DNA of 64,000 nucleotides from Lachnoclostridium sp. An131 (GCF_002160825.1 NZ_NFLI01000006.1:124001-188000), one strand, 5' to 3'; positions 32,418-41,615 are shown, counted from the stretch's first letter. Translations and numbers: made by a program. Notes: generated by a model not told the origin, from the sequence alone.

Positions 32418-33404
32418 CTACTTTCCTTTCCGTATTACGTCCACATAACGGCGGCAGCGCTCGTCCGTCTCCTCCTTCGTGCAGACGCTCTGTCCTGCTT
32501 CCTTCAGCTCCGGCCTCCAGCGGTAAAATACCTCGCACCGGGCAAATTCCATCTCTGCCATGATCCGCCGTACAGCAGCAGGATGATCCGCGAACAGCTC
32601 CTCCAGGCGCACCAGCGTGCCCATCTGCATCTCCAGCTGCTTTTTCAGGGCCTCCAGATTCACCGTTTCTTTATCGCCTATGGCCGCGCCGTAGAGCAGC
32701 TTTGCGTTTACGCTGTAAGCGTCCTCCACCCGCTCGCTGCAGATCATGCCTGCCCGGTCGCAGGTCACCTCCGCCGCCCGGTCCCATGCGTTCAGAAGAA
32801 ACTGAACGCCCTGGGTCATCAGATTCATCAGCTGAACGGAGAGCAGGCCCGCGGCAGAGGTCCCCGCAGCCACCAGAATCTGTCTCAGTATATCGTAAAT
32901 ACCATGCTGATTCTGAATATGGCCGCATTCATGGCCGATGACGCAGCGCAGCTCTCCCGGCGTCATTCTCTCATACAGGCCGCTGTGAATGATAATCAAC
33001 GGCTCGATATCATCTGTACATATCGTAAGGGCATTCAGCGTCTGATCATTGATGATATAAATATTGGGGATGCCGATTCCCAGGATTCTGGCACAGTCGC
33101 AGCCCATCTGGTAGACATCCGGATACTGCTCCGGCCCTACCAGCAGCCCCGATATGTTGATCTCCTGCAGCGTCCGGCTGGCGTAGGTCCCGCATATCTT
33201 CTTCGCCACACTGTAAAAATGAGGAATCGCATCCAGCCGTTTCCGGTACTCATAGTCTGAGGAAAAGGCATAATCCGGAAGGCCGTTTCCCGACATTCTT
33301 CTCTCTTCCACAGCCTTTCTCCTCGCCGTGTAGGCGCGGAAGCTGTGCTCCATGCTGCGGAGCGGAGACGGATTCTCCTGATCCGCGTAATTTTCTCTAA
33401 GCAT
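32418..33404 (-). CDS. M48-family metallopeptidase
   Basis: This 328-residue protein carries HECGH (His158, Glu159, His162) in VIGHECGHIQNQHGIYD and the downstream third-ligand motif AAEVTCDRAG near residue 215, typical of M48 (Ste24/HtpX-like) zinc proteases. Unlike HtpX it has no strong transmembrane helices. Only the TSAAGLLSVQLMNLM region is moderately hydrophobic, so it may be soluble. It sits between dynamin-like GTPases A and B and overlaps B by 8 bp. A quality-control or processing role for membrane-bound partners is inferred. Confidence 0.85.
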   Translation of the reverse strand: MLRENYADQENPSPLRSMEHSFRAYTARRKAVEERRMSGNGLPDYAFSSDYEYRKRLDAIPHFYSVAKKICGTYASRTLQEINISGLLVGPEQYPDVYQMGCDCARILGIGIPNIYIINDQTLNALTICTDDIEPLIIIHSGLYERMTPGELRCVIGHECGHIQNQHGIYDILRQILVAAGTSAAGLLSVQLMNLMTQGVQFLLNAWDRAAEVTCDRAGMICSERVEDAYSVNAKLLYGAAIGDKETVNLEALKKQLEMQMGTLVRLEELFADHPAAVRRIMAEMEFARCEVFYRWRPELKEAGQSVCTKEETDERCRRYVDVIRKGK

Positions 33405-35469
33405 AGGCTTCTCCTTCCTCCATCCGGCCGCCCTTCAGCACCTTTCCTACCTTGGCGGATACCGGTTCCAGCTTCTCCAGAATCTGCTTTACCGTTCTCT
33501 GGTTTTCCTCGTAATCCTCCTGAAGCTTCTGGCGCTGCATCTCGTTCTGGAGCAGATCCTCCTTGATGGCGTCGATGGTTCCCTGGGTATCCTTCAGCAT
33601 AACCTCGCATTCCTCTTCCAGGGCCGCGGTAAGGCTTTCAAATACGCCGGACACTCTCTGGCGCACCCACTGCTCCAGCTCGCCTCTGGCTTCCATATCC
33701 GCGATCATGTCGTCCAGATTCTTCTTCATCGCGGCGCGGATCTCCGCCAGCTTCTTTTCTCCCACATCCCGCTTAAACACTTTTTTCACAAGGAATTTAC
33801 TGGCTACAGGGCCTGCCGCCAGCGCGATCAGGGACAGCGGAAGAGCAGGAAGGGAGATCGCCATCAGAGCCGCTGCAGTGGCGAGCTGGGCCGCGAGACC
33901 GGCCGCGCCTCCGAGAGCCGCGCCCTTGAAGCCTGCCTCCTTATAGCCCTCGATGATACCGCCCAGGCCGAAGCCACCTACTGTCATGGCCAGCGCATAC
34001 TCGGCCGCGATGCTCAAGGAATCTCCTGTCTTCCAGGAAGCTCCCGTTCCAATGCCCGAACGCAGGGAATCCAGACGGCTGGATACCTCCTGGGCGAAGC
34101 TGCCCAGACGGGCCGCCTCCTTTCCTGCGATATCACGAAGCTGCATTTCTATCTTTTCCGAAAAAGCGCTCATGGACGCTTCCATTTCCGTGCTGACTGC
34201 CTTCTGCAGCTCTGCCACGGCAGCGTCCTGCCCGCCCTTTGTACCAAGCGTGCCCGTGTCTATATAAGTATTGTCCAGCGTATCCAGAAGCCTCTCCCGA
34301 AGAGTCGGATAAAAGTCCGCCACCTGCCCTGTCAGCTGATCCCTGGCCGCAATGGCATTGTTCCGGAGCCTCTTCTTTTCTTCCGTCTTCTGGGCGCGTA
34401 TTGTCTCGATCTGCTCGAGAGCCTCCTTCTGCTGCTGCTCGAACTCCTGGCTGCTCATCTGGAGGGCGTTCTTTCTCGTCTCGATGGCCTTCAGGATCTC
34501 CTGGGCGCCGCGTCCCATGACGCTTAAGGGAATCTGAAGCTCCAGGGCTCCCCTCTCTTCGGTCAGCATCCGCGTCAGCTCCTGCTCAAAGGCCAGCGTG
34601 CCGCTCTTCTCTATCAGCTTCAGATCGCCGTCCATCTTTCCCTCCAGAGCGTCCAGAGCCGAAAACGGAAAGACCTTGATATTGCCCAGCTTTCTCTTCG
34701 CATCCTCATACTCATCAGAACCGGCTCCATAGTTTCTCTCTATGCTTTCCAGAACCTTTTCCTGAATCCGTTCTTTGATATTTTCCACGGCGGCCTCCCG
34801 GCGCGACGCCGGGCGGACTGTATCAATCTTGTTGACCAGGAACAGAAGCCTCCCCAGATCGCTTGTCATCAGCTTGTTCAGCACGAAATCCGCCTCGCTC
34901 ATGCTGAAGGGATTGTCCGGAACCAGCACCATGATGACCACGTCCAGCTTCGGAATGATCTCCTCCGTGATACGGCTCATCCGCTCGTCATCGTTGAGCC
35001 CCGGCGTATCCACAATATCCACGCCGTTCTGGCAGAATTTGCAGGGGTAATACACCACGGCTTCCTCCACCTTTGCCGCCTGGGCCTCCTTTTCCTCATC
35101 CAGCTTCGTCACATAATCCGGCAGCTGATCGATCCCGATTTCCATCTCGCTTCCATCCCTCATCTGAAGCATTACATGGGGCGTCATATCATAGGTCACC
35201 CGGTTCATGGTGGCTGATGTGGGAAGAATATCCGCCGGCATGATTTCCTTCTCCAGAAGGGAATTGATCACCGTGCTCTTGCCCCTCTTAAACTCTCCGA
35301 GAATCCCCACCGCGAACTTGCGCCTCTCCAGCTTTTCCCGGCTGGCCTCCAACTGCTTTGCCGTCTCCTCCAGATTCATTCTGGCGGCCGCTTTCTGCAT
35401 CTGGACCAGGCCGGTATTTACCTGCGTCACCATATTCTGATAGCTTGTGTATCTTGCGTCATTATTCAT
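33397..35469 (-). CDS. Dynamin-like GTPase B
   Basis: This 690-residue protein has the G domain at residues about 50-250 (VGILGEFKRGKSTVINSLL, TSATMNRVTYD, VDIVDTPGLNDD, LLFLVNKIDT). A long coiled-coil stalk follows, then a Gly/Ala-rich hydrophobic region at about 490-560 (AEYALAMTVGGFGLGGIIEG, AALGGAAGLAAQLATAAALM, SLPALPLSLIALAAGPVASK) that probably forms a membrane paddle. A C-terminal coiled coil ends the protein. It overlaps GTPase C and the M48 gene by 8 bp each. The three GTPases differ in length and paddle, so they may form hetero-oligomers. Confidence 0.87.
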   Translation of the reverse strand: MNNDARYTSYQNMVTQVNTGLVQMQKAAARMNLEETAKQLEASREKLERRKFAVGILGEFKRGKSTVINSLLEKEIMPADILPTSATMNRVTYDMTPHVMLQMRDGSEMEIGIDQLPDYVTKLDEEKEAQAAKVEEAVVYYPCKFCQNGVDIVDTPGLNDDERMSRITEEIIPKLDVVIMVLVPDNPFSMSEADFVLNKLMTSDLGRLLFLVNKIDTVRPASRREAAVENIKERIQEKVLESIERNYGAGSDEYEDAKRKLGNIKVFPFSALDALEGKMDGDLKLIEKSGTLAFEQELTRMLTEERGALELQIPLSVMGRGAQEILKAIETRKNALQMSSQEFEQQQKEALEQIETIRAQKTEEKKRLRNNAIAARDQLTGQVADFYPTLRERLLDTLDNTYIDTGTLGTKGGQDAAVAELQKAVSTEMEASMSAFSEKIEMQLRDIAGKEAARLGSFAQEVSSRLDSLRSGIGTGASWKTGDSLSIAAEYALAMTVGGFGLGGIIEGYKEAGFKGAALGGAAGLAAQLATAAALMAISLPALPLSLIALAAGPVASKFLVKKVFKRDVGEKKLAEIRAAMKKNLDDMIADMEARGELEQWVRQRVSGVFESLTAALEEECEVMLKDTQGTIDAIKEDLLQNEMQRQKLQEDYEENQRTVKQILEKLEPVSAKVGKVLKGGRMEEGEAYA

Positions 35470-37273
35470 AACCTTTCTCCCCTTCCATAGTATTTGAAAG
35501 CTCCTTTATAAAATCCGCCTCCAGGCGGCTGTTTTCCTGGGCAAGCTTCCTGAGACGCTCCAGAAGCTCCGGGCTCTGAAGCCTCTTTTCCCTGGCTTCC
35601 CACTGCGCGATCCGGGCATTCTCCGCCTGGTACAGGGCCATCACAAGCTTATTCAGATCTTTTGAGACCTGAGAGGAGGCCTGCTTCAGGCTCTCCGTGA
35701 TCTGGATCTTCATCCCGACACACCAGATATTCACCGAGTCGGAGACTGCCTGCCGGACATAGACGATCAGATCCGGGGCCAGCAGCAGAGCTCTGGCGGG
35801 AACCGGACTTTTCGTCCAGCTGAAGCGATTTATCGGAAGCTCTGTGGAAAATGGCTGTGAGCCGCGCAGCTCCTCCGCCATCTCTCTGACCTTTTCCAGC
35901 CTGCTTTCCTGAAGTATGGGAAGACTGCAGATCTGATCCATCAGTCCCTGATACCAGACTGTGAGCGCCTGCGCACAGAGCTTCTGCAGCTCCGGCCTAA
36001 AGCTTTCCTGGATTCGCGCGTTCAGGTCCTTCATACTTTTTACGGCCTGAGCCTGGAGCGTCCGGTCAATCACATCTGCGTCCAACACCCGCACCGTGGA
36101 CAGGCATCTGACAAAGCCCTTCCCTGTCTCATTCCGTATTTGGGAAAATTCATCTGTCATCTGCCAGAGCTTCTGTTTCAGGGCGTCCAGAGTCTTTATG
36201 TCTGCCAGCGTATAGCAGGCCTCCGCAAATTCCTTTCTCCCCGCCTTCAGCCCTTCCTTTCGGTCTTCGCACTCTGCCCTCAGAGCCGGCAGCCATTTTT
36301 CATAGTCCTCTGCAATTTTCCGGACGGTATGGACCGCTCTCAGAACCGTATTGTTATTCTGGCTGGCCAGGATAATCTGAGGCAGCCGGCTGTTCAGCCC
36401 CGCAAAGCCGCTTCTTTCCAGCAGCTCCTCATCCCCGTACTGCCGCGCCTCCAGAGCGTCCAGAGAGCAGACGCCGAACAGGATGGGCTCTTTTAAAATC
36501 CGGCGGAATTTTTCAAATACAGGCTCGTTTTCCCCATGGGTCTCCTGCAGCCGCGCATACGTCTTTTCGGGAATCTGTGAGGACAGGTAGGAGAGAAATT
36601 TCTTTCTCGGCTCCTCCCCGCGTATCTCATCGATCTTCGTCACCACCACTATGATCTGACAGATCTCTTCGCTCTCCAGAAGCTTTGCCATGAACCGGCT
36701 TTCTGTCTCGCTGAACGGGCTTCCCGGCGACAGGGTCACGACGGCCAGGTCGATGTGCTCCAGCTGGGACAGGGTCACGTCGTTCATCGCCATATCGTCA
36801 TTCATGCCGGGCGTGTCGATGAGGTCCACGTGATTCTGGCAGAAGATCGAGGGGTATTCCACGACGGCTTCCTCTATCTGGGCGGCCGCGTTCTCCGATT
36901 CCCTGGTAAGCTTCGTCACATACCGGGACAGCTCCTCGATTCTGACGTCCTCCCGTCTTCCATCCCTGTAGCAGAGATATGCCTTCGGCACAGCTCCATA
37001 GGTAATCCGGTTCAGAGTCGCTGTCGTGGGAAGCGCGTCTGTGGGAAGGATCTCCCTTCCCAGCAGCGCGTTGACGAAGGTGCTCTTTCCTCTCCGGAAT
37101 TCTCCCACCACTGCCACCCGGAATTTCCGTGTGCGGATCAGCTCCTGCTCCTTACGAATCTGCGCCAGAAGCTCCTGCACTCCTGTCAGCTCTTCCATTC
37201 CCTCCCAGAGCTGTCCGAGCCTCACCAGATATTCATAGGATTGAAATTCATAATACTGATAATCGATTGCCAT
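35462..37273 (-). CDS. Dynamin-like GTPase C
   Basis: This 603-residue protein has the G domain VAVVGEFRRGKSTFVNALLG near residue 50, TDALPTTATLNRITYG, VDLIDTPGMNDD near 148 and a TKIDE G4 motif near 205. The rest is helical, with a short hydrophobic segment around 505 (ARALLLAPDLIVYV). It lacks the large paddle of GTPase B. The start follows GAGGAG. It is the first of the three GTPase genes, about 90 bp after the zinc-ribbon gene. Confidence 0.87.
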   Translation of the reverse strand: MAIDYQYYEFQSYEYLVRLGQLWEGMEELTGVQELLAQIRKEQELIRTRKFRVAVVGEFRRGKSTFVNALLGREILPTDALPTTATLNRITYGAVPKAYLCYRDGRREDVRIEELSRYVTKLTRESENAAAQIEEAVVEYPSIFCQNHVDLIDTPGMNDDMAMNDVTLSQLEHIDLAVVTLSPGSPFSETESRFMAKLLESEEICQIIVVVTKIDEIRGEEPRKKFLSYLSSQIPEKTYARLQETHGENEPVFEKFRRILKEPILFGVCSLDALEARQYGDEELLERSGFAGLNSRLPQIILASQNNNTVLRAVHTVRKIAEDYEKWLPALRAECEDRKEGLKAGRKEFAEACYTLADIKTLDALKQKLWQMTDEFSQIRNETGKGFVRCLSTVRVLDADVIDRTLQAQAVKSMKDLNARIQESFRPELQKLCAQALTVWYQGLMDQICSLPILQESRLEKVREMAEELRGSQPFSTELPINRFSWTKSPVPARALLLAPDLIVYVRQAVSDSVNIWCVGMKIQITESLKQASSQVSKDLNKLVMALYQAENARIAQWEAREKRLQSPELLERLRKLAQENSRLEADFIKELSNTMEGEKGYE

Positions 37274-37361
37274 AGCTCCGGACTGCTCCTCTCATTCGTA
37301 CTGTCTCTTCCGGCTTTTTCCGAAAGATCTTTTCTTCCAGACGCCGGACTTTCCCGGCCGG

Positions 37362-38024
37362 TCAGCCCAGATTCCGGGCAATCTGCACCACTGCCTCCTG
37401 AATCTTCCCGCTGTTCAGGGTTCCGGCAAAGGAATGTGTCTGTCCGTCCTTCATGACAAGGACTATGGTGTGGTAGAGACCGCCGTATCTTCCTTCCCTG
37501 GCGCTCTGCATATCCCGGTAGCGGTAGACATCCACAGCTCCGTCCTTCTTCGCCTGCTTTGCCGCCGCCAGCATACCCACAGCTCCGAACATGGACGCAG
37601 CGCTGTTCCCCATCTTTTTATGAAATTCCAGCCTGTCGTCATAGATCTTCACAGTGCCCGTCGCCTTTGCGATTCCCAGAGTAGGCTCCCCCTTATAGTA
37701 AGACATCAGATTCAGCTCCATCAGGAAGCGGCCCCTGGGAGCCGGAACCGGCTGCGGCGCGGGAACCGGCTCCGGAACCGGCTGTGGAACCGGAACAGGC
37801 TGCGGTGTCGGTACCGGCCGCGGCGTGGGCTGCTGCTCCGGCATCCTCTTTTCTGTAAGCCGCGTCCCGCAGTATTCACAGAAGAGCATATCCGGCGCGC
37901 CCTCCTCTCCGCAGTTCGGGCATATCTTTTTCACAGGCGCGGCCTGGGAGACCGCCCTGTTTCCACACTGGCTGCAAAACAGCGCCCCTTCTCTCATTTC
38001 ATTTCCGCAATACTGGCATCTCAT
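37362..38024 (-). CDS. Zinc-ribbon protein with PH-like C-terminal domain, operon-proximal
   Basis: This 220-residue protein runs from the ATG at 38024 (GGGGAG ribosome site). Two ribbons open it (CQYCGNEMREGALFCSQCG and CPNCGEEGAPDMLFCEYCG). A Pro-rich linker follows (TPRPVPTPQPVPVPQPVPEP), then a C-terminal PH-like domain (VKIYDDRLEFHKKMG, YRDMQSAREGRYGGLYHTIV, LVMKDGQTHSFAG). It overlaps the response regulator gene by 26 bp in another frame. The same ribbon-linker-PH plan as the 27-29 kb genes links the two ends of the array. Confidence 0.8.
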   Translation of the reverse strand: MRCQYCGNEMREGALFCSQCGNRAVSQAAPVKKICPNCGEEGAPDMLFCEYCGTRLTEKRMPEQQPTPRPVPTPQPVPVPQPVPEPVPAPQPVPAPRGRFLMELNLMSYYKGEPTLGIAKATGTVKIYDDRLEFHKKMGNSAASMFGAVGMLAAAKQAKKDGAVDVYRYRDMQSAREGRYGGLYHTIVLVMKDGQTHSFAGTLNSGKIQEAVVQIARNLG

Positions 38025-38634
38025 GCTCTTCTCCCCTTTCCTGAAACATCCGGAACACATGCAGAACCTCTTTCTGATTCTTCAGTCCCAGCTTTTTTAT
38101 CACTCTTCCCTTCTGGTTCGCCAGCGTCTTCGCCGACGAGTGGAAGTCATTTTCCTTTCCCATCATGATCTGAAATACGGCCATCTCCGCGTCCGAGAGC
38201 ACGGACAGGGCCGAGGAAGCGATCAGGTATTCCTGCGCCGTATACTCCTTTGCGACAGCACGGATGTTTTCCACCAGAAGGGAAAGCTGATTCTTAAATA
38301 CATAGCCTGACGCAAAAGCGTCTCTGGCAGCCCGCATGATCATGTCCGGTGTATTGATGGCTGTCAGGATCAGGACCTTGGCGTCCGTCTGAATCCGAAT
38401 CTCTCTGGAAAGACCGATCCCGTCCGCGGAAGACTTTCCCAGATTCAGATCCATCAGCACCACATCCGGCTCAGTCTCCAGCACCATCCTCATCACCTTT
38501 TCCGGCTCCGCGCAGTATCCGGCCACAAGGATATCCTCCTGCTTTCTCAGGAGCTTCCGGATCAGAAAGGCAAAGTCCCCGTCATCCTCCACAATCAGCA
38601 CCTTTACAGGCCCTTTCCGGAATTCCTCACTCAT
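37999..38634 (-). CDS. Response regulator (receiver plus LuxR-like HTH)
   Basis: This 211-residue protein is taken from the ATG at 38634. The receiver domain has the acidic pair VEDD near 14-17, the phospho-acceptor Asp in VVLMDLNLG near 60, LTAI and the Lys in GYVFKNQ. The C-terminal HTH is LuxR-like but degenerate (LSDAEMAVFQIMMGKEN, SAKTLANQKGRVIKKLGLKN). It overlaps the histidine kinase gene by 8 bp, so the two form a cognate pair. It is the natural candidate to bind the palindrome at 40202-40220. Confidence 0.85.
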   Translation of the reverse strand: MSEEFRKGPVKVLIVEDDGDFAFLIRKLLRKQEDILVAGYCAEPEKVMRMVLETEPDVVLMDLNLGKSSADGIGLSREIRIQTDAKVLILTAINTPDMIMRAARDAFASGYVFKNQLSLLVENIRAVAKEYTAQEYLIASSALSVLSDAEMAVFQIMMGKENDFHSSAKTLANQKGRVIKKLGLKNQKEVLHVFRMFQERGEEHEMPVLRK

Positions 38635-40060
38635 TTGGCTTCCTCCTTCCCCTTTTCCTCCGCGGAAGACACAGAGTAAACTCGGTCCCATGCCGCTCCG
38701 GCTCCGTACTGCTGCGAATCTGAATATAGCCTCCGTGGGCCTTTACCACATTTCGGCAGTAGGAAAGTCCCAGACCGAAATGCTGCATATCAGAATAGCC
38801 GCTGTAATACATTTCAAATATCTTCCCTATCTCCTGCTCCGGAATCCCGCGCCCTGTATCCGCCACACGAATCAGCGCCACATCCCGCTTCGGCGTCCGG
38901 TAGGAAAGCGTCAGCGTTCCCTGCTCTCCCATGGCGTCCAGCGCGTTGCTCACCAGATTCCCCAGGGCCTCCCGCATATGTACCGGATCGCAGATAAGCT
39001 CCGGGTATCTCTCGTCTGCTTCGATTTTCACCTGCCCCCTCCAGGCCCCCGTCTGCTCGTCCGCCACGGTCCGCAGAAGTTCCGGAATATTGACAGGCTC
39101 CGCCTCTATATGAATTTCCCCTGTGTAGGCGGTGCTCTTCTGCGCAAACTTTTCAATATGCTCAATGGATCTCTCAATAATATTCAGCTCATCCCTCGTC
39201 TCCGGAATCTCCAGCTCGCGGATGAACTGCACGCTGAGCCTCTGCTTCGCCATCTCATTTTTCAGCATATGCACCATGTATCTGGTGTTCTCCGGCATCT
39301 TTACAGGCTCCTCAGACCAGTCAAAATGTTCCCGGCTCAGCCGCATTCCCCAGATTCCTTCGTGGAACAGATGATACAGATAATAGACAAACAGACAGAG
39401 AATAATGACCACATTCCCCTGCCAGACCTTGTAAAGGTCCTCCAGTCCCAGCAGATGGAACCCGAAGATAGTGATCAGCCAGTACCAGAGCGGCAGAAGC
39501 ACAATGACCGACACAAGACGCCTCTGCCGGAAGGAATAGCTGTTTCTTTCCCTGGCAAGCGTACAGGCAATGGGAATCGTCGCCAGCACTCCGTATATCA
39601 GATTGTAGACAGCCACGATGGTATAAGCGCTGTCATTCGTAAGGGGAATCACCCTTGTCTGGCTCCAGGGATAGACGATGCAGAAGCACAGCATGGGAAG
39701 AAAGAGGGCCAGCTCCGCCAGGTGGAAAAGCCTGGGAAAACGCTGATCCAGCCTTGCAAAATACAGGCCGCAGATCACCGCGCAGGGCATGGCCATATAA
39801 TAAAGAACCGCCGTCAGAATCGAATTCAGCAGCTCATCTGCCTCATAGACGACTCCCAGCAGCGCCACCTGGCGGCCGGCCAGAAAGCCCCCGTAATAGA
39901 TGTATTCCTTCAGCACGCCCACGCTGAGCAGAAAGCCTGCGATAAAGCACCACTGGTTTACTTTATTTCTGGGACTTGAGACCAGAATCATAAAGTAAAG
40001 TCCCCATATCAGCATTGTAAATAAAAGCAGTGCCACATTCGGCAGTCCATTCTCAAACAT
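38627..40060 (-). CDS. Multi-pass membrane sensor histidine kinase
   Basis: This 477-residue protein has about seven N-terminal hydrophobic segments (residues 5-245), a DHp-like helix with HMLKNEMAKQ, and a HATPase domain: N-box EALGNLVSNALDAMGEQG, G1 VADTGRGIPEQEIG, F-box IFEMYYSG and G2 HFGLGLSYCRNVVKAHGG. The start at 40060 has GAGGGAG upstream. In-frame codons upstream reach into the promoter itself and cannot be translated from it. The many membrane helices and small loops suggest sensing within the membrane. It is the first gene of the array. Confidence 0.85.
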   Translation of the reverse strand: MFENGLPNVALLLFTMLIWGLYFMILVSSPRNKVNQWCFIAGFLLSVGVLKEYIYYGGFLAGRQVALLGVVYEADELLNSILTAVLYYMAMPCAVICGLYFARLDQRFPRLFHLAELALFLPMLCFCIVYPWSQTRVIPLTNDSAYTIVAVYNLIYGVLATIPIACTLARERNSYSFRQRRLVSVIVLLPLWYWLITIFGFHLLGLEDLYKVWQGNVVIILCLFVYYLYHLFHEGIWGMRLSREHFDWSEEPVKMPENTRYMVHMLKNEMAKQRLSVQFIRELEIPETRDELNIIERSIEHIEKFAQKSTAYTGEIHIEAEPVNIPELLRTVADEQTGAWRGQVKIEADERYPELICDPVHMREALGNLVSNALDAMGEQGTLTLSYRTPKRDVALIRVADTGRGIPEQEIGKIFEMYYSGYSDMQHFGLGLSYCRNVVKAHGGYIQIRSSTEPERHGTEFTLCLPRRKRGRRKPNE

Positions 40061-40163
40061 CTTCCGTTCTCCCTCGATTTTCAGGACTTCCCCTCTCTTC
40101 AGCCGCTCCGCCGCGCTTCTGCGCCGGCTCTGGCCGCCAAAAAGCAACATTTCTCTAATTTTC

Positions 40164-40220
40164 AGCATAACATAGGACCTTTTGTCAGGCAACGGAATGG
40201 ATTCCCATATTTTATGGGAA
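40164..40220 (-). promoter_or_regulatory. Promoter of the kinase-GTPase-Hsp70 array with upstream 19-bp palindrome
   Basis: On the minus strand TTGCCT (40187-40192) and TATGCT (40164-40169) have a 17-bp spacer with an upstream TGT. The palindrome TTCCCATATTTTATGGGAA (40202-40220) ends 9 nt before the -35 box, an activator-like position. The same palindrome, spacing and flanking bases recur at 50111-50168. Confidence 0.75.
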
Positions 40221-40341
40221 AATAATCTGTTGACTTCCTGTCATGTCCCTATTATGACCCGTCCGCAGGGTCCGAAACGGCTCCAGGCATTTTTGCCTGA
40301 CCTGAAAGTATTTTTCCGTGCAATTTCATATACTGACACGC

Positions 40342-40389
40342 AAAGACCCCGGGAAACATCCGTACACACGGATATCTCCCGGGGTCTTT
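40342..40389. terminator. Strong bidirectional hairpin
   Basis: A 13-bp GC-rich stem (40342-40354 with 40377-40389) contains an inner 6-bp stem ATCCGT/ACGGAT. Short T-runs lie on both sides. It probably insulates the Rpn-family unit from the kinase promoter. Confidence 0.55.
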
Positions 40390-40413
40390 CCTGTATTTTC
40401 AATCTGTTCCGCC

Positions 40414-40608
40414 GTTACGATTCACAGCCGATTCAGACATGGAAACAGATGTGTCGTGCTGGCACGTAAGCATCTGTTTCCATGTCTGAATCAGGACTGT
40501 GAAGCAGTCACCCCGCCCACATAAGCAGTCTTAGCTCCATAAGGAGCGAAACTGGAGCCTCAAAGAGGCGACGAGTGCGCATGCGGGCGGGTGGCTGTGA
40601 ATCGTAAC
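40414..40608. mobile_element. MITE-like element with 16-bp terminal inverted repeats and 8-bp target duplication
   Basis: Ends are GTTACGATTCACAGCC (40414-40429) and its exact reverse complement (40593-40608). Direct repeats GTTCCGCC abut both ends (40406-40413 and 40609-40616). Inside are a perfect 22-bp inverted repeat (40430-40451 with 40471-40492) and a GC-rich pair (40509-40522 with 40581-40593). There is no coding capacity. The transposase that moved it is not in the window. Confidence 0.7.
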
Positions 40609-40633
40609 GTTCCGCCCACTAAATCTCCGATGT

Positions 40634-41536
40634 TCAGTTCAGTATCTGCCTGACCTCTTCTTCTGTAGCAGAAAGCCGTCTGGCAATTTCCTGCACAGGA
40701 ACGTTTTCTCCTGCCAGACGGAGAATCTGTTTGGCCAGCTCCAGGCCGCTCTCCCTTCCTTTTTCTATTCCTTTTTCCATTCCCTTCTTTACTCCATCAT
40801 CAAATATCATTTGTCCCAGACGCGTCATATAAAACTCCTCCTTCACTTTCTCCAGTTCCTCTTTCTGGACAAATTTTTCCGCAAGCGTGTAAAGCACTGC
40901 CTGCATTTTTAACAGTTCAGATTTCTCCTGATTTTCCTGCTCTCCCCGGAGAAGGAAAAGGCTCCGCCGGATACGTTCGGACTGAGGCAGCTTTCCACTC
41001 ATCAAAGGTGTCAGAATCACCTTCAACAGTTCCTCACGTTCCAGGCGCTTTATCTTCTGTTTTTCTTCCAGGTCTCGAATGAGCGTATCTGCATCCCAAT
41101 CCTTCAGGCAGACAACTCTGACATGGTAGCAGCTCATGCCATTTACCAGCTGCTCCATAGGTTTTCTTGTGTCGGCTGTGCAGAGCACACAGGTAGTCAC
41201 TTCTCTTTTGTACTGGTAACTGAGTATCGCTTCATAGACGCGAAACCGTCTCAGATCATCCTTCGTAATACTGTCGCTTTCAAATTCCAGATGCAGGATT
41301 TTTCCGTCTTCCATCTCATAATTGAAATCCTCAAAAAAATCTTCTGTTTTAAGCTGCACCTGCTCTGTCGGAAGGGTTCTCTTGATTTTTCCTTCCAGCC
41401 CCATCAGGGCCAGCAGCTCCTCTCCCATCAGCTGAGCCGCCGCTTTCAGCGCGCGATCTTCCCGCGGGTAGCTGCCATGCTTACCGGAATTGCCGGAAGC
41501 GTTTCTTTGCTCCATATACATGCTTCGCAGAAACAT
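40634..41536 (-). CDS. Rpn-family (PD-(D/E)XK) recombination-promoting nuclease/putative transposase
   Basis: This 300-residue protein has the Rpn/YhgA-like layout. An N-terminal PD-(D/E)XK-like fold includes EDFNYEMEDGKILHLEFESDS and RFRVYEAILSYQYKREVTTCVLC. The C-terminal tail is the typical MTRLGQMIFDDGVKKGMEKG and IEKGRESGLELAKQILR, ending in a small HTH-like segment (VQEIARRLSATEEEVRQIL). These proteins are DNA endonucleases linked to recombination and are common in Lachnospiraceae. It is flanked by two structured inverted-repeat elements, suggesting a mobile or recently rearranged site between regions 3 and 4. Confidence 0.82.
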   Translation of the reverse strand: MFLRSMYMEQRNASGNSGKHGSYPREDRALKAAAQLMGEELLALMGLEGKIKRTLPTEQVQLKTEDFFEDFNYEMEDGKILHLEFESDSITKDDLRRFRVYEAILSYQYKREVTTCVLCTADTRKPMEQLVNGMSCYHVRVVCLKDWDADTLIRDLEEKQKIKRLEREELLKVILTPLMSGKLPQSERIRRSLFLLRGEQENQEKSELLKMQAVLYTLAEKFVQKEELEKVKEEFYMTRLGQMIFDDGVKKGMEKGIEKGRESGLELAKQILRLAGENVPVQEIARRLSATEEEVRQILN

Positions 41537-41615
41537 ATTTCAGAAGCTACCTATATTATAAATAAATTACATCAGCCAGACAACAGCGGATTTAAAGTTT
41601 CTGCTTCCCCTTTCC

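Noticed and set aside
40060-40192. A longer N-terminus for the histidine kinase
   Set aside because: The extra codons reach the -35 box of the promoter, so they cannot be translated from that transcript.
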